NCBI GenBank assembly: GCA_005408345.1
Contig: SEMN01000354.1
Location: 186,001-250,000 of the forward strand
Direction of reading: 5' to 3'
Source of the DNA: Macquaria australasica
Taxonomy: Eukaryota > Chordata > Actinopteri > Centrarchiformes > Percichthyidae
DNA: 64,000 nucleotides
The notes under the pieces are model-generated. The model ran no database searches and was not told where the DNA came from. It saw only the letters and a list, made by a program, of their open reading frames with translations. Within the stretch, counting starts at the first letter, position 1. Every line of letters begins with the position of its first letter. This document shows, piece by piece, positions 48,001 to 59,189 of this stretch. Made by a program: the position numbers and the translations under genes.

Positions 48001-50993
48001 CTGGAAGCATCAAAGAACCAAATGTGAGTGCCACTCAAAGTGGCTGGCAAGTGCTCAACTAAAAAGGCGAGTTATCACTCGTGAGAAAATACAGCTGCTT
48101 TGTACCGAAAACCCCCAAAATAAAAATAAAGACACCAAGAGGATGAAAAGATCAGTTGTAGCTTTCTTGGATTTTCCTGATTTGATTAATGTCACAGCTC
48201 TCTGAATGGTCATTTGATTCACCAGTAAGAGTTTGATGCTATCAGAGGAACACACCTGATGTAATCTAATCATTGATGCGACTCTCGTGATGTGTTGCAG
48301 GACTGACACAAAGACTGCTCACAAAGTCAACGCACGTAGACTAACAGGCCAAGCTGAACATTTGGTTGGCGGTGGGGGGCGGGGGCCTGGCATGAGACCG
48401 AGTAGTCAGGCTTTTGGGTTATGATCATTTATCTGGCTGTCATTGAAATTCTGTTTCACTCGATGCAGTATAATCAGAAATACACATACCAAAGAAGTAA
48501 ATTTTAGTATATATTTGAAAGGAAACAGAGCAATTATATATACAGTATATCAGCATGGTATTTGACTTTTCTGTTTATCTTTATCTTCCCTTTCCATACT
48601 GTACATCATGTTTATTGTATCTTCTATGGCATATGGTGTCTGTAAACCACTTACAATTTATTAGAAATCTTGATTTTACCTTTTTAAAATGACATTAAAT
48701 ATAATGATCTACACCAATGCAGGACTAATGTCTGAACAATATAAAGGTTTAGTCAAACAAAGACATTTATGATAAAAGCTCATCAGATACCTTTAAAACA
48801 ATTTGTTGCAACCCTGTTTTCAAGCTGTATTTTTATTCCAATCCTACTGCTTCTGTTTATGAAGGATCTTTCAACATTTTTACTTATTATCCAGAGACAG
48901 TAACAATGAGTGAGAAGGAGGTGAGTTTGGGGTTTTAATAAAGGGTGCTCTGATGATGCAAATGGCCACAAAAATCGCCTATTAAAGGGGTCAACCTGAA
49001 CTTTCAATGACATGTTATTCTGAATACACAACTCCCAACCCTGCTGCCCCAGTTTGAGAATGAGATGGAGGAGATGAAGACTGTCTGCATCTAAAGTGAT
49101 GATCTAAGACTGTGGGCTAAGCAGGGTCAAACAGAGTCTGAAAAAACCGTTGTTAACCACCAATCAAACCCCTTGGGAGAGGTAGGGCCCTCATCCATCA
49201 TCTCCTTACAGAAGAGCACACACACATACACACACACGCACAACATTCATGTGTATGTACACACACATCCACCCCACCCATCTCCACTTCAATCATCCCG
49301 CGACTCTCCCTCTTCCCATCAAAGTTCATCCTCTGAAGCCAGACATGTCCGGTTGAGCAGCTCAGCTTTTGCAACTTAAAAGGATTAGTCCTCTCTTCTC
49401 TGTCCTGACGTTGCCTTTGCAGTCCTCACCCCCACCCACCCACCCACCCTCACCCCTGGGTGCAGTACAGTAGGTTAAAATAAAAACACTGTTGCCCCGG
49501 TGAGTGTGTCTCTCCTGGTCTGACTGAGACAGAGGCTGCCAGCGTGACTCACACTGCAGTCATACTGCAAAGACAGAAGGGGGGAGGTCTGGCGAGGTGG
49601 GTTGTGATGGAGGGATAAAGGGAGGATAGATGGAGCTGCTAGACATCAGCAAAAAAAACACAGTAGTGCACTATTTTTTGCATATTAGTGCAGTTTGAGT
49701 TACTTTGTTTTCTTCTGTTATTTTTCCCACTATGTAAAAATGTCACCTCCAACAAATTAATCTGCTAATTACTGACACAATCCCCATTTTGTTCACATAG
49801 ATTGTTCTAACTCAGACCCCCATTTCTTTGCCTGTTTTTGGGCCAATCAACTAATGTTATTGTGAAGGTGGTGCTAATTAAGTGTTTTGATGCATACAAT
49901 GCTTTGTTTGTTTGTTTGGTCTGAATGAAAAAGGGAATCAAATGAGTCATAAGGAATACAGAAGACCAAAATGTTGTTATTTCTCTCAGAAAATACTGCA
50001 ACTTTTCGCTCGTTTGGCAGCTGAAGATATATATATATATATTTAGTCTGATTGCAGAGGCAGAGAAGGGACAGAGAGAGTCAGAGAACAATCTGGTGGT
50101 TTTATGACCACCCAGTAGAAATTATGCTCATAATAGGCATTTCATAACTGATACACACATGTAAAAATGATATAAACTGAAACACTGAAAGGCAGAAGAC
50201 AAAGAAACACTAGGATGGAGGCAAAAGTCATTATTAAATTCAAATAGCAAAGAGGCTGACTGTGCCTTCTTCTGCCAACACAGCAAGCAATTGTTATGCA
50301 ATGTACCCTGTCTGAGGCAGCAAGACCGTGAAGTTCAAAAACTGTCCCGAATAAACTACATGCAGAGAGGTTTCAAAAAGGGCCAATACAAGTCATTTTT
50401 TCATCAAGTCTTCAGTTGGCACAAATTTCACAACTACAATGCAATGCACAACACTAATCTTTCTGATATCCGTAAAAATAATTTAGCCTAAACTTTAAAC
50501 TTTGAGGTGACAAAAGCCCAGTCAGAAGCAGAATCTATTTGTTTCAGCAGTGTACTTTAATTCATCTGAAAGCGTAGAACTGCATCATCCAATGACTTTC
50601 ATCACAGTTCAGACCGGAACAATGTCACCCATAAGCAAGCAAGAGAGACGGTCACCATGAGGACACCCGAACACTCTCTCACAACACGCAAACACACGAG
50701 CATGAGCTGCCCTGAGGTTAGGGATGATGTTACCGAAGTGCCAACTCTCAGACTTGGGGGCCAAACAAACGGATGTGTTAACACTCACATCATGAGCAGG
50801 CGTGGCTCCACATGTGAGACTCTATACTCAGTCACTGACAAGGTGACTACACTGTAAAAAAAAAAAGACTCTGTTGTGGCTTTAGTCATTAAGTTTTGAA
50901 AAGAGTTTTCATGTTCAACAAGTATAAAAAAATCGAATGATAAAATGATGTGATGTCACTTATTTTGTATGCAACTTCACAAGTTAAACTTGT

Positions 50994-51031
<38 letters not shown>

Positions 51032-51133
51032 CCATGAGGGATAGCTGAGGCATGCAGTGCTGCGTCTGCACACTGACTGGTCAGATCAGCATCAAACACA
51101 GTGGAAGTCTGCACAGCTCTGGGACTGGGATGA

Positions 51134-51174
<41 letters not shown>

Positions 51175-54100
51175 GCAGTGCTCCATTTCAACTCTCTGCA
51201 GGCTAAACCACATGAGACAGGGTTGCAATATTTTCCCTTAGGTAAACTGACTAAATCTCTAAACATTTCTACAAAGGAGCAACACAGTGTTGGTCGAAAT
51301 GTGTTGCCTGACATAATCTGTGACAGAGAGGAACCTAGGAAAGGAGGCATGACCCAGGAGAAGGGGTGAGGGTCTGAGGAGGAGAAGATGTCTAGGTTGA
51401 GTGAGAGGAGTAGAGATGAAGGGCAGGGAAATATTGAGATGTAGAAAAAACTGAAATGATAAGAGAAGAGAGAGGAGACTGTACTGCTGCTGATGAACTG
51501 TGAACTGAAATTTCTCAAGGTCATCTAACATGTGTTAATGGGGGTTTGTGACTTTCAGGGACCACTGAAACCTGCATCATTCAAAAACCACACAAAGGTC
51601 ACTTTCCTTCCTGAAAAACTGCTGCTGGTGCATAATGTGATATAGGGTGAGGCTGGAGGTGGAGACATGAGAGTGACGTCATCCACCTGCTCCTCCCCCT
51701 CCTCCCTCTTCTCTGATCATCACTCTGCTGTGTCAGGGTGACATGCCAACAACTCTGACCCTCACTGCCAGACCATAACACCAAATGTGGCTTGACTGGT
51801 AGCTCACAATGGAGTCATAAAGACACTCACCCACACACACACACATACGTTGCAGTTGTAAAATGTATTATACTTTATGGCTATTGTTATATGAATATCC
51901 ATAATCAAAACATCATAAAAGACTGCAATATTGGAGTGGCTAAGATCCATGAAGCTATAAGCACCTCCTGTACCTTTGCTGTACTCTGTTGGAGTACTCT
52001 GTACAGCAAAATACTATGTTGGGGTACAGTATTGTATTGCACGAATCCATTCCTCCTGTGAAATGTTTCAAACTGATTTCTCTACAGAAAAGCACAGCAA
52101 AACTGACAGATATAGATTTAGACCTTTAGACTAGTAAGTTGGCGTTTAGGCAAAGTCAAATATCTCTGCATAGTTGCTGTGTGTAGCAGCTTCACTGAAG
52201 CCATCCCCATCCTAATCAATGCATGGGAAATTGTTTAAATTAGCCTGGAACGCTAACATGTAGCTTGATAAAAGCTGGTCCAAATCTGTTTTGTTTTTGT
52301 GACACAACAGCACACAAGAACAGCAACATTATTGCCAGGAACCATGATATATATGTCACAAACATTACATATTATGAACAGTAAGTCTTTATGCAGATCT
52401 ACATAATTTGCGTAGACTTATCCATGATTGGTAAAGCTTACAACAAAAAGAAAAAGGTGGCTGAAATTCAAACGAGTGAGGATGAGAGAGGCAAATCAAC
52501 AGCCATGTTTATTATTCCAAGAAATATATTACCCAGTTTCTCCATCTTGATCATCTCGTGATGTATAAATCACTTTTCAATCTTAGTGGAAAAGTCAGTC
52601 TGTCCATCTCTAAATCTGTATTCGTAATTAATTGGTGTCAGAATGAGATATTACTGAATGCATATTATATAGAATATTATTATTGTTACCTGCTGTTAAT
52701 GCTGAAAATAAGTTGAAAATGAAATCAAAAAAGTAGAGATCAATACACAGCAAACACAGTCTATCTGTATGATCAATTCCTGCAGCATGCCGAGCATAAG
52801 ACACAGGAAAATTGCATACTTAAATCTTTGTTTTATGTCATATTACCAATGAAATATCCAAAACATCCAGCCCTTATGCACTCCCACAGACACACAAACA
52901 TGGACCTGACTGTGAAATGTGTAAGTGGCGATAAATAGCTTTAATGTGGTATTTTGTGAGATTTAAATTGATTTATTTCCACCAGTGAGTGACTACATAA
53001 TTTAGATCGGTGAATGATTTATTGCAAATGCAGCGTCAAACTACAGAATCCAAACACAGATTACTCCAGTTACTCAAATACATAAAACATACACAGATAA
53101 ACAAACAAAGAGACACACACACACACACACACCAGCCTATCTTACGGCATTAGAAATCACTGCTGATACTAGAGTCAGTTATATAACAGATTTGGACCGC
53201 GGGCAGGACCCTGAACATGGGTGACCTTGCACTAAATGACTGCTGGCCTAATTAGACCAAAGAGCACTGATCTGCTGGTTATGGTACAAATAAAGTGAGT
53301 GAAGCTTGAACACTTGTCAGGGTAGATACACTCGTTATGATGTTCTCTCTCTTTCTCATTTAATAAATACAGACTGATCTTCATCTAAAGCTCAGACATA
53401 TGTGAGTGAGATTTTCTTCTAGCTGGGTGGGCGTTAAGGGCTTAAGATATGTCGAGGAAACTGGTCCCAGATATTAAAGTGACACAGAGGTCTGGGACAA
53501 ATATCTGTCAGTCAAAAGGAGAATGTTGTGGTAAATCCATTAAGTGGAGCCAAGGATTTCACTTAGCTTGTTTGAAACTGTCCATCAAACCGTCTGTATG
53601 TTCATGTGTTAGTTAGTGAAGTGTTAAAGCTGGGAGTGGAAAGGACCAGGAAAAACACCCACCCGAGGACTCCCAGCAGGCTCGGCGCTCTGTGTCTCCC
53701 TCTTCCTCTGCTCCTGAGCCACAATGTCTTTCAGATACTCATTTACCTGAAAGAGAGACGACCAACAAGATTAAAATTTACTGAGCCGGTAGCAGCATCA
53801 ATGAGCAAAATTCAATATAAGGAACAGACTATGACTAATACTTCATCTTCAGCTCATATTGCTATAATATAAAGAGTATTTGCCTCAAATTCAAACTTTA
53901 ATTGGTTTTGTTACTTAAAGTGAAGATCCATAGTTAATTGTGTAAAAGTTGATACAGAAATTTTAGTAACAGTGGAACATTAGTGTATGGGCAACATTGA
54001 AGTATTTCATTTACTTTGGTTATAAATTATACAATAATTATGATTGCACTGTGACCACAACAATCCTTTATTTCTTATCATTACTTTAGCATTATGATTT

Positions 54101-55481
54101 AAAGAATAAAACTATTTCATCGTGCTTTTGTGTTCTGTGTCAAGTTACTGTCTTCTCCTTAAAGGACCATGGTAGAATTCTGTGTTTAAATGCAAACATT
54201 GTGGGAGTTTTGGGATTTTCTGAATCAGTTGAAATTTGAATTTAATCAGACTGAAGTCAAGTCGAGCAGAGTTGAATTTAATCAAATCTAATCGCACTCA
54301 ATCCCGCACTTTGGACTTAAGTTCACATGGATCAAGTCAAAGCAGGAATCAGCTGTTAAGCTAGTGAATTTTGGACCTTTGGAACACAAGGGAGCAGAGA
54401 GCCATATGTGCGACCAGTAGGACTCCACGACCACACCTGTTAGTTATTGTGAGTGTGTGTGTGTGTAAAGCTCAGAGTTGGCAGCAGCCCAGTGTTCCTA
54501 CGAGAAGAATGTAAACAGACTGGGCCCTGTAGCACTGTATGGAGGAGCCAGAGCCATCTGCACATGCAGACCATGTAGCCAACCATTTCCACATAATAAT
54601 GTAAAAAGGCTGATTTACACAATGCATGTAGGTTCAAAGGGTATGAGGCCATATTTTCTGATGTGCAATATCTACTGTAGTAACACATTTTATGGAATGA
54701 GGGTGTTTTCTTGTGTGCTGTGAGTTCAGCTGTACACCCTCAGGGCATGAAGACAAAGTGGTGTACAGGTAACAGATTTGATGGTATTTAGGTCAGTAAT
54801 ATCTTGCAATCCCACTGTGCACTGTGGCTTTTCAGAGCTCAAGCTCTATGAGCACAACACTGGTGAAATGCCCTGAGCCAGGGTATCTACAGTAACTTGT
54901 GTACAGTATGAGTACCAGCCTGCTCCTTGGACAGATACTGAACAAGGTGACTTACTGAGTTTATGATATGGTACAAACCCAATGACCAGCAGCTTACAAT
55001 CTGTCCTTGTAGTTACAGGAAAGGGTATAGTGGTACAGTTGTTGATTGCTAACAAAATAATGTTGTTGTTTTTTTCATTTTTCATGTTAAAATGAAGAGG
55101 TGCTCAACTTTGACTAGTAAATCCTGTAGTAGATTGCCATTTACCTGAATATGGACACAACACCTTGGTATCACATATCAGCTTCAGGATACAAAGGCTA
55201 GTGGAACACAGGCTGATTGAAATTGGGGCAGGACTTCAGCTGTCAATAATGATTTGCAAAAAAACAAACAAAAAAACAAACAAACAGACACACTCACACT
55301 CACAGATACCATTACCCACCTTGTTGATCCAGGTGGTCACTGCGTCCTCCGTGTCATAAGGTGTTTCCACCTCAGGGTCGCAGGATGAATACTGACGAAT
55401 GCAGGCCATCACCTTCTCCACGCTCACCGTCTCCACTGTGTACGCCATCATCAGAGTGTCGATCATTGCCAGGTGAGCGCT
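28100..55481 (-). CDS. camsap2: Calmodulin-regulated spectrin-associated protein 2, lacking only the first N-terminal exon(s)
   Basis: CAMSAP2 binds and stabilises free microtubule minus ends. Sixteen exons, phase-consistent throughout: 55481-55320, 53746-53663, 47352-47320, 46131-45990, 45049-44910, 37820-37724, 37476-37380, 37155-37124, 36996-36927, 36798-34653, 33469-33333, 32856-32633, 31929-31857, 29925-29810, 29217-29099, 28405-28100. They total 3978 nt (1325 residues plus stop). The first visible residues SAHLAMIDTLMMAYTVE correspond to about residue 137 of human CAMSAP2. The CH domain spans visible residues 94-235 (ends VFMAELFWWFEVVKPSFV). Coiled coils follow (LRMRLEEKRKAIEAQKKK; YTHSIEKLNHSLAFLQTEMQ; LLEKRMRREKESQQRKMQLE). 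The CKK domain is at about 1185-1325 (GPKLYKEPSAKSNKHIIQNA through YCPETEEINKLTGIGPKSI). Identity with CAMSAP2 is closer than with CAMSAP1 or 3. I cannot say whether it is copy a or b. Confidence 0.96.
29099..29217 (-). CDS. camsap2: camsap2 exon, start of CKK domain
   Basis: 119 nt. It encodes KLYKEPSAKSNKHIIQNALA and HCCLAGKVNEGQKNKILE, near-identical to mammalian CAMSAP2. Phase 1 to 0. Confidence 0.96.
29810..29925 (-). CDS. camsap2: camsap2 exon before CKK
   Basis: 116 nt. It encodes ADGFLSPSRSSSRNGEKDWE and STTSSVTSNTEYTG. A CA microsatellite sits just upstream of its acceptor (29932-29949). Phase 2 to 1. Confidence 0.94.
31857..31929 (-). CDS. camsap2: camsap2 exon before CKK
   Basis: 73 nt. 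It encodes SSLSLASLNLGDSDSVHSDK and then RAP. Phase 1 to 2. Confidence 0.93.
32633..32856 (-). CDS. camsap2: camsap2 exon, coiled coil and basic segment
   Basis: 224 nt. It encodes ARREFIKQEYLRRKQLKLME, DMDTVIKPRP and RGRPKSIHRDSMDSPKTPV. Phase 2 to 1. Confidence 0.95.
33333..33469 (-). CDS. camsap2: camsap2 exon, coiled coil
   Basis: 137 nt. It encodes MAQKRAALLEKRMRREKESQ and then RKMQLEAELEQKKEDA, a highly charged coiled coil near the microtubule-binding region. Phase 0 to 2. Confidence 0.94.
34653..36798 (-). CDS. camsap2: camsap2 large central exon
   Basis: 2146 nt, about 715 residues, mostly disordered. It runs from GPYGVSFDIPFDKEDS through SVEEALQIIHS, NGFFLHSQDH, TTEVDTGIHI and SGMKMTSFAEQK, then two coiled coils, the SVDSIPRLRRFSP block and FFFK at the end. 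All of these align in order with CAMSAP2. Confidence 0.96.
36927..36996 (-). CDS. camsap2: camsap2 exon, linker
   Basis: 70 nt. It encodes IKRSTSMSFVDGNLGTWPKE, matching RRSSSMSYVDGFIGTWPKEK of CAMSAP2. Phase 1 to 2. Confidence 0.93.
37124..37155 (-). CDS. camsap2: camsap2 32-nt microexon
   Basis: It encodes LPLRPQPRNS between split codons (phase 2 to 1). Acceptor CATTCTTAG, donor CTCGG/GTAAAA. Phase demands an exon of this size class here. The donor is followed at once by a long A/T tract. Confidence 0.75.
37380..37476 (-). CDS. camsap2: camsap2 exon, linker
   Basis: 97 nt. It encodes PSCLLKNMPAIPISKVTKRS and MERPPSPERP. Phase 1 to 2, donor CCCAG/GTATGG. It is matched to CAMSAP2 by the (D/N)MP(S/A)IP motif. 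Confidence 0.85.
37724..37820 (-). CDS. camsap2: camsap2 exon, end of CH domain, with a GC donor
   Basis: 97 nt. It encodes NNYLVFMAELFWWFEVVKPS and ends DNEGT. The donor reads ACAG/GCAAGT, that is GC instead of GT. No usable GT lies nearby in frame. Confidence 0.92.
38464..38491 (+). repeat. G-run tract with quadruplex potential
   Basis: Five runs of G (3 to 6 long) separated by single T residues, fitting the standard G-quadruplex pattern on the plus strand (C-rich in the camsap2 transcript). Confidence 0.9.
39017..39087. repeat. CA microsatellite of about 35 units
   Basis: An uninterrupted CA dinucleotide run, the longest in the window, inside a camsap2 intron. Confidence 0.95.
41479..41837. 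mobile_element. Nonautonomous fish repeat (AGGGCTGCAACTA-type MITE)
   Basis: Read on the minus strand it starts TTAGGGCTACAACAAATTC, followed by ATTATTGATTAATCTGCCGA. It continues through the characteristic AATGTCTTATTTTGTCCAAC and TGAGAAACTGGAACAAGGG segments, with GATTAATCAATTATC near the far end. I recognise this as a very common dispersed repeat of spiny-rayed fishes. It has no coding capacity. Confidence 0.75.
43745..44000 (+). repeat. Polypurine-rich tract
   Basis: About 250 bp dominated by A and G on the plus strand (AGAAAGAAAG and GGAAAGAGTG-like units), with few pyrimidines. It is imperfect rather than a clean tandem repeat. Confidence 0.8.
44910..45049 (-). CDS. camsap2: camsap2 exon, CH domain
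   Basis: 140 nt. It encodes VCLKENMTLADRLYNLQLIQ and NSCCHFSLEDMLYASSTVK. Phase 1 to 0. Confidence 0.95.
45990..46131 (-). CDS. camsap2: camsap2 exon, start of CH domain
   Basis: 142 nt. It encodes ARYRKEQASTQPVPWIPPVD and DGSALGALLHFYCPQLLSLD, the first half of the CAMSAP-type calponin homology domain. Confidence 0.94.
47320..47352 (-). CDS. camsap2: camsap2 33-nt cassette microexon
   Basis: It encodes SPTKWYMKLVP, which aligns with SPSKWFWKLVP of a mammalian CAMSAP2 form. Acceptor GCTGCTGCAG, donor CCT/GTAAGT. At 33 nt and phase 0 it can be included or skipped without breaking frame. Confidence 0.88.
49427..49456 (-). repeat. C-rich tract; quadruplex pattern on the transcript strand
   Basis: CACCCCCACCCACCCACCCA and following on the plus strand. 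Its complement has at least five G runs of 3 or more, so the pattern falls on the strand equal to the camsap2 transcript. Confidence 0.85.
50990..51167. repeat. Inverted microsatellite pair: TG tract, 104-bp spacer, CA tract
   Basis: TG repeats at 50990-51030 and CA repeats at 51135-51167 are complementary in opposite orientation. A transcript could fold into a stem of about 33 bp. Confidence 0.85.
53111..53132. repeat. CA microsatellite
   Basis: A short pure CA run in the camsap2 intron, with a similar short run at 60757-60775. Confidence 0.8.
53663..53746 (-). CDS. camsap2: camsap2 exon before the CH domain
   Basis: 84 nt, phase 0. It encodes VNEYLKDIVAQEQRKRETQS and then AEPAGSPR, matching the NEHLKDIMEQEQKLKE segment of CAMSAP2. 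Confidence 0.88.
55320..55481 (-). CDS. camsap2: camsap2 exon, N-terminal region
   Basis: 162 nt, phase 0. It encodes SAHLAMIDTLMMAYTVETVS to TWINK. Acceptor CTCTTCCAG. This is the most 5' exon recognised in the window. Confidence 0.94.
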
Positions 55482-58400
55482 CTGGAAGAGGATACAGTAC
55501 AGAGAAAGATTTAGTTGGTGAAAACGTTGCTGGTGATACCAGCAGATGCTCAACTTTGGTTTGTTTCCTGCAGATTGTATATTTGAAATATTTTAGCTCT
55601 CAGTTATTAACATTAAACAGCACAGTAAATGTATCAACATAAGCCTACAGTCCTGTATCACCAGCTTCAAAGGTCAAACCCAACTGCAATGGTCAACACC
55701 TTGGTCAAGTGTAAAATGGTGTATGATAAGAGAGTGATAGATGAGAAAATAAACCCAGTTTGTTTCCTTGACACTGCATCTAAAGAGGCAGATCTGATCA
55801 CTTTGGACCTCGGACCATGACAGTGTTTTAATCTCAGTAACATATTTAGCTGTCAGACTACAAGAAAATCTGATACTTGATAACAGATAACACAGATGCA
55901 TAAAAAATAGCATTTCCTGCACTGTTACTGATTGCAGACAAAGCCAAAGACCTGTCAGGCCAAGTGAGACCAAGACGGAGACATAAACAAGCCAATAAGA
56001 AGTGCATGGGCTAGACTGCAAATATGTATATGAGCAGGTTAAAATAACTACTTAATCTTAAAACCTGAAAACTGCACATCCAGTCTGCGACAGGGAGATA
56101 GCAAAATATTTGTAAGGGCTTGTAAGGAGTTATAATTCTGCTTTCAGCAGTCAAAGTAAAATAAATGCCAGAGGAGTTGTCCCAGTTTGTACCAATTTTT
56201 ACAAAAATTAAACTGAAAGTTAAATTCGAAGCAAAAAAAGAATCATCACATTAGCATAATACTGTAGGTGAGTGGGGAGCAAGGGATTGAAAGTGCTGTG
56301 ATTTATAGGATTGGACCAGGACACTAAATCCTCCACTGTGCTGCAGATCTGAAACTATCTTCAGTCGAACGTTCCCTTGTGGCTGTTGCCCTGGAAACAA
56401 GTGCATTCATCCCTGGTTACAAGACCCAGTTTGCTCGCAGTGACTGCTAGCCTTTCAGAAGCCTGAATAAGACATCTTCCTGACAGAACTGGTGTCCATT
56501 ATAAGCTGCTCTACTGTCTCATCATTATCACTGACTGGAGGGTTTTAGTTTGGAAAAATAAAAAAAAACATTCTTGGACACATAATCATGAAGTTCATCC
56601 TACAATGTCACAACAGTATGTTACTGTGAACTTTATAAATTGAAAATTGATTAAATGTTAATCAACCTAAGTGTCCTACTTTTCTTTGGGTAAGACTTGG
56701 TTCATTCAGTTCTTTGCTATCAATCAGTTACTAACAGTAAATCAGTTAATCTAAAACTCAGACTCCAATGTGTTGGCTCTGCTCCCAAAAGGAACTGTTT
56801 AGAAACATCACGTTTCAATCTCTTATCTGTCATTTAAAGGAAACAAGAAACTGAACAAGGAAAGGTGTGTTTTTTGGGATGAAGCTTGTCATATATGCCT
56901 CAGTCCTTATCCACAATGTTGCTTGTCATTACTAAATATTCCCTGCCATCATTACTAGTCATGTCATTGGTCTGGTTTCCATCATAAAACAAGGACTACC
57001 TCTAATCATGGACGGACCAGTCATTTATTAACTACGGTGTAGGCAGCTTCTGAACATGATGGCAACATTGATAACTTTTTTCCATATGTTTATGTGGAGA
57101 CATACTGTATTAACCTATTCTTAAAAATAAAATGCAAAGGAAACCAACTTCAGCTTACAGTATGTGTAGCATTCCACATACTGTATGTTATGTTATCAGG
57201 CATCAACAAATAAGAGAAACAAAATTAAATATTATGATTAAGATAGAAGGAACAAGGAATTTACAGACAATTAAATTGTGTGCATAATGTCCATTTGTCT
57301 GTTACATTGAATAGTAATAGTTAGGAGTTAGGAGTATTAGGGCACTCAAACCCATATATTGTTTGTGGATCAGTTTGTATTTTTTCCAGGATCACAGATT
57401 CAAAGCCATAGGTGAGCAAGTTAGTTTGAACGGAAAGTGCACAAGTTGTTAACAATAATTGGGAACTATCCTTAAGAAGAACAGCACTGGTGGTTCGATT
57501 AAATAGCTTAAAACAACCAATGCGTACATTCAATGCCAAATCAAGAAAATTTGTTACGTTGTCATACTGCAGCGAAAAGTCATAGGGTTTGTTTGTCAGT
57601 TTATTTTTGAAGACTGATACCTAATTAGCCTATGCTAACTAGCTATGTTACATCATGAAACAGATGACGTTATGAAAGGCAAGTTGAAAGCAGCAAAGAA
57701 TCACTTACAGTTTGCATAAAACATGTACTGTACAGAGCCTCTCAAATCACCAAAGAAAATAGTCCTATTAATGCTTATACTCGTGCATGTTTACATATTG
57801 AACATTTTAAACAAGGCACTGTTCTGACATGTAATCGATCATTTATATTTGCAATGTGGGTAGTAATATGAGTTAAATGTGGAAAATCTTAACATAAAAT
57901 ACAACATTGTCTTTACTGTACCATGGTGATATGGGTAAGGCCTGTGTAAACCCTGTAATCTATGTATTGTAGTTCTTGGCTCCCACATGTAGCTCCCTCT
58001 ATTAGTTTATACTGTATTGTGTGTCCACCACACACTACCCAGCAATTAAACCACCAAATATTTATACTTGGGCAGCAGCTTTTCCATGAGCTAACCCAAT
58101 TAATCAGCCCTAAAGTTAAAGTGGCCCCTTGAAGATCCACAACGATGCAGTGCACCAGATTCAGAGAAAAGGAACAGGAAGTATTAAAAACATCACTTGA
58201 AGGTTTTATGGTGAAATGTATTCTTATTGTGTGTCACAAGAAAAACACTGTTACTACCTTGTATAACAGTTGGTAGGTTGTGATTGTGAGCTTTGCGTGA
58301 TGACGGCTGGAAAAACCATGACACCAACACCGACGCTAAAGAGATGTTCTTTCTCCAAAATATAGCATGACACAGTGATATTTGACAAGAATGGCTGTCA

Positions 58401-59103
58401 AGTTAGCAACTATAAGTTCATTTTTAGCTCTGAAATGAATTTGCTGTGTGATATTGCATTAGCTTAATGTTTAATTTCCACTATCTCTGATCTGGCAACC
58501 AAGCAGCAAACCAATCCCATTTAATAATACGCTGCCAAGATGCTTCCTATTGGCCTTCATTTAGCCTGTCCAAACACTGTAAAACATTATCCCAGAGACA
58601 CACAAACAACCAAATGAACACACATACACACCCTGTTATCGGTTTACAGAGCACAGTTACAAATCAGCCCTGTATTCCCCGCAACAAATGATCAACTCCA
58701 GGCAAGACCGATTTTAAAAAGGCCAAGGGACTCGTGTCATTCCTCAAAGGCCTCTTTTCTCTCCTGTTTCCTTCCCTCTACTGAGCACTTTGAGGATATT
58801 GATTTGGATCTGCTGTGGTCTGATGAGATAAAATGACAACAAGGAGAACTGATCTTGTTTACTAGACCACAGGCCCGCAGCCTCCTATTATATTGAATGA
58901 CACCAGGCCCTTGTGTGGGAGGATGAGGCTAGTGTAAGACCACATGCTCAATCCAGGATTCGGGTGTTTTTGACACTGGGATCATGCATACTAATGTGAC
59001 AAAGCAACTTCTTTCAGCACTTATCAGAGATGTTAGCAATTAGTGGTAGTTTGGATAAACTGTATAAACTTTTTTGACTTCACCAGTTTAAAAATGTCAA
59101 TAA

Positions 59104-59189
59104 ATGGATGAAGACAGCAGTGGAGAAGGAGCAGGACCCACCACAAAGACGATGAGTGATGCAGACGAAAGGAGGCACTTCACAGTCAG
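59104..59189 (+). CDS. Weak candidate first coding exon on the plus strand
   Basis: ATG at 59104 opens 28 codons (MDEDSSGEGAGPTTKTMSDA and on) and ends at a strong donor, CAGTCAG/GTAAGT. An inner ATG with better context lies at 59152. The sequence is more GC-rich than its surroundings. I recognise no family, and no partner exon was found before 64000. It could be the first exon of a gene beyond the window, or chance. Confidence 0.15.

Larger units (their letters stand above)
47353..53662 (-). other. camsap2: Camsap2 intron (about 6.3 kb)
   Basis: No coding exon recognised. It holds a C-rich tract (49427-49456), paired TG and CA microsatellites (50990-51030 and 51135-51167) and otherwise AT-rich sequence. 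A further intron, 53747-55319, is likewise empty. Confidence 0.6.
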
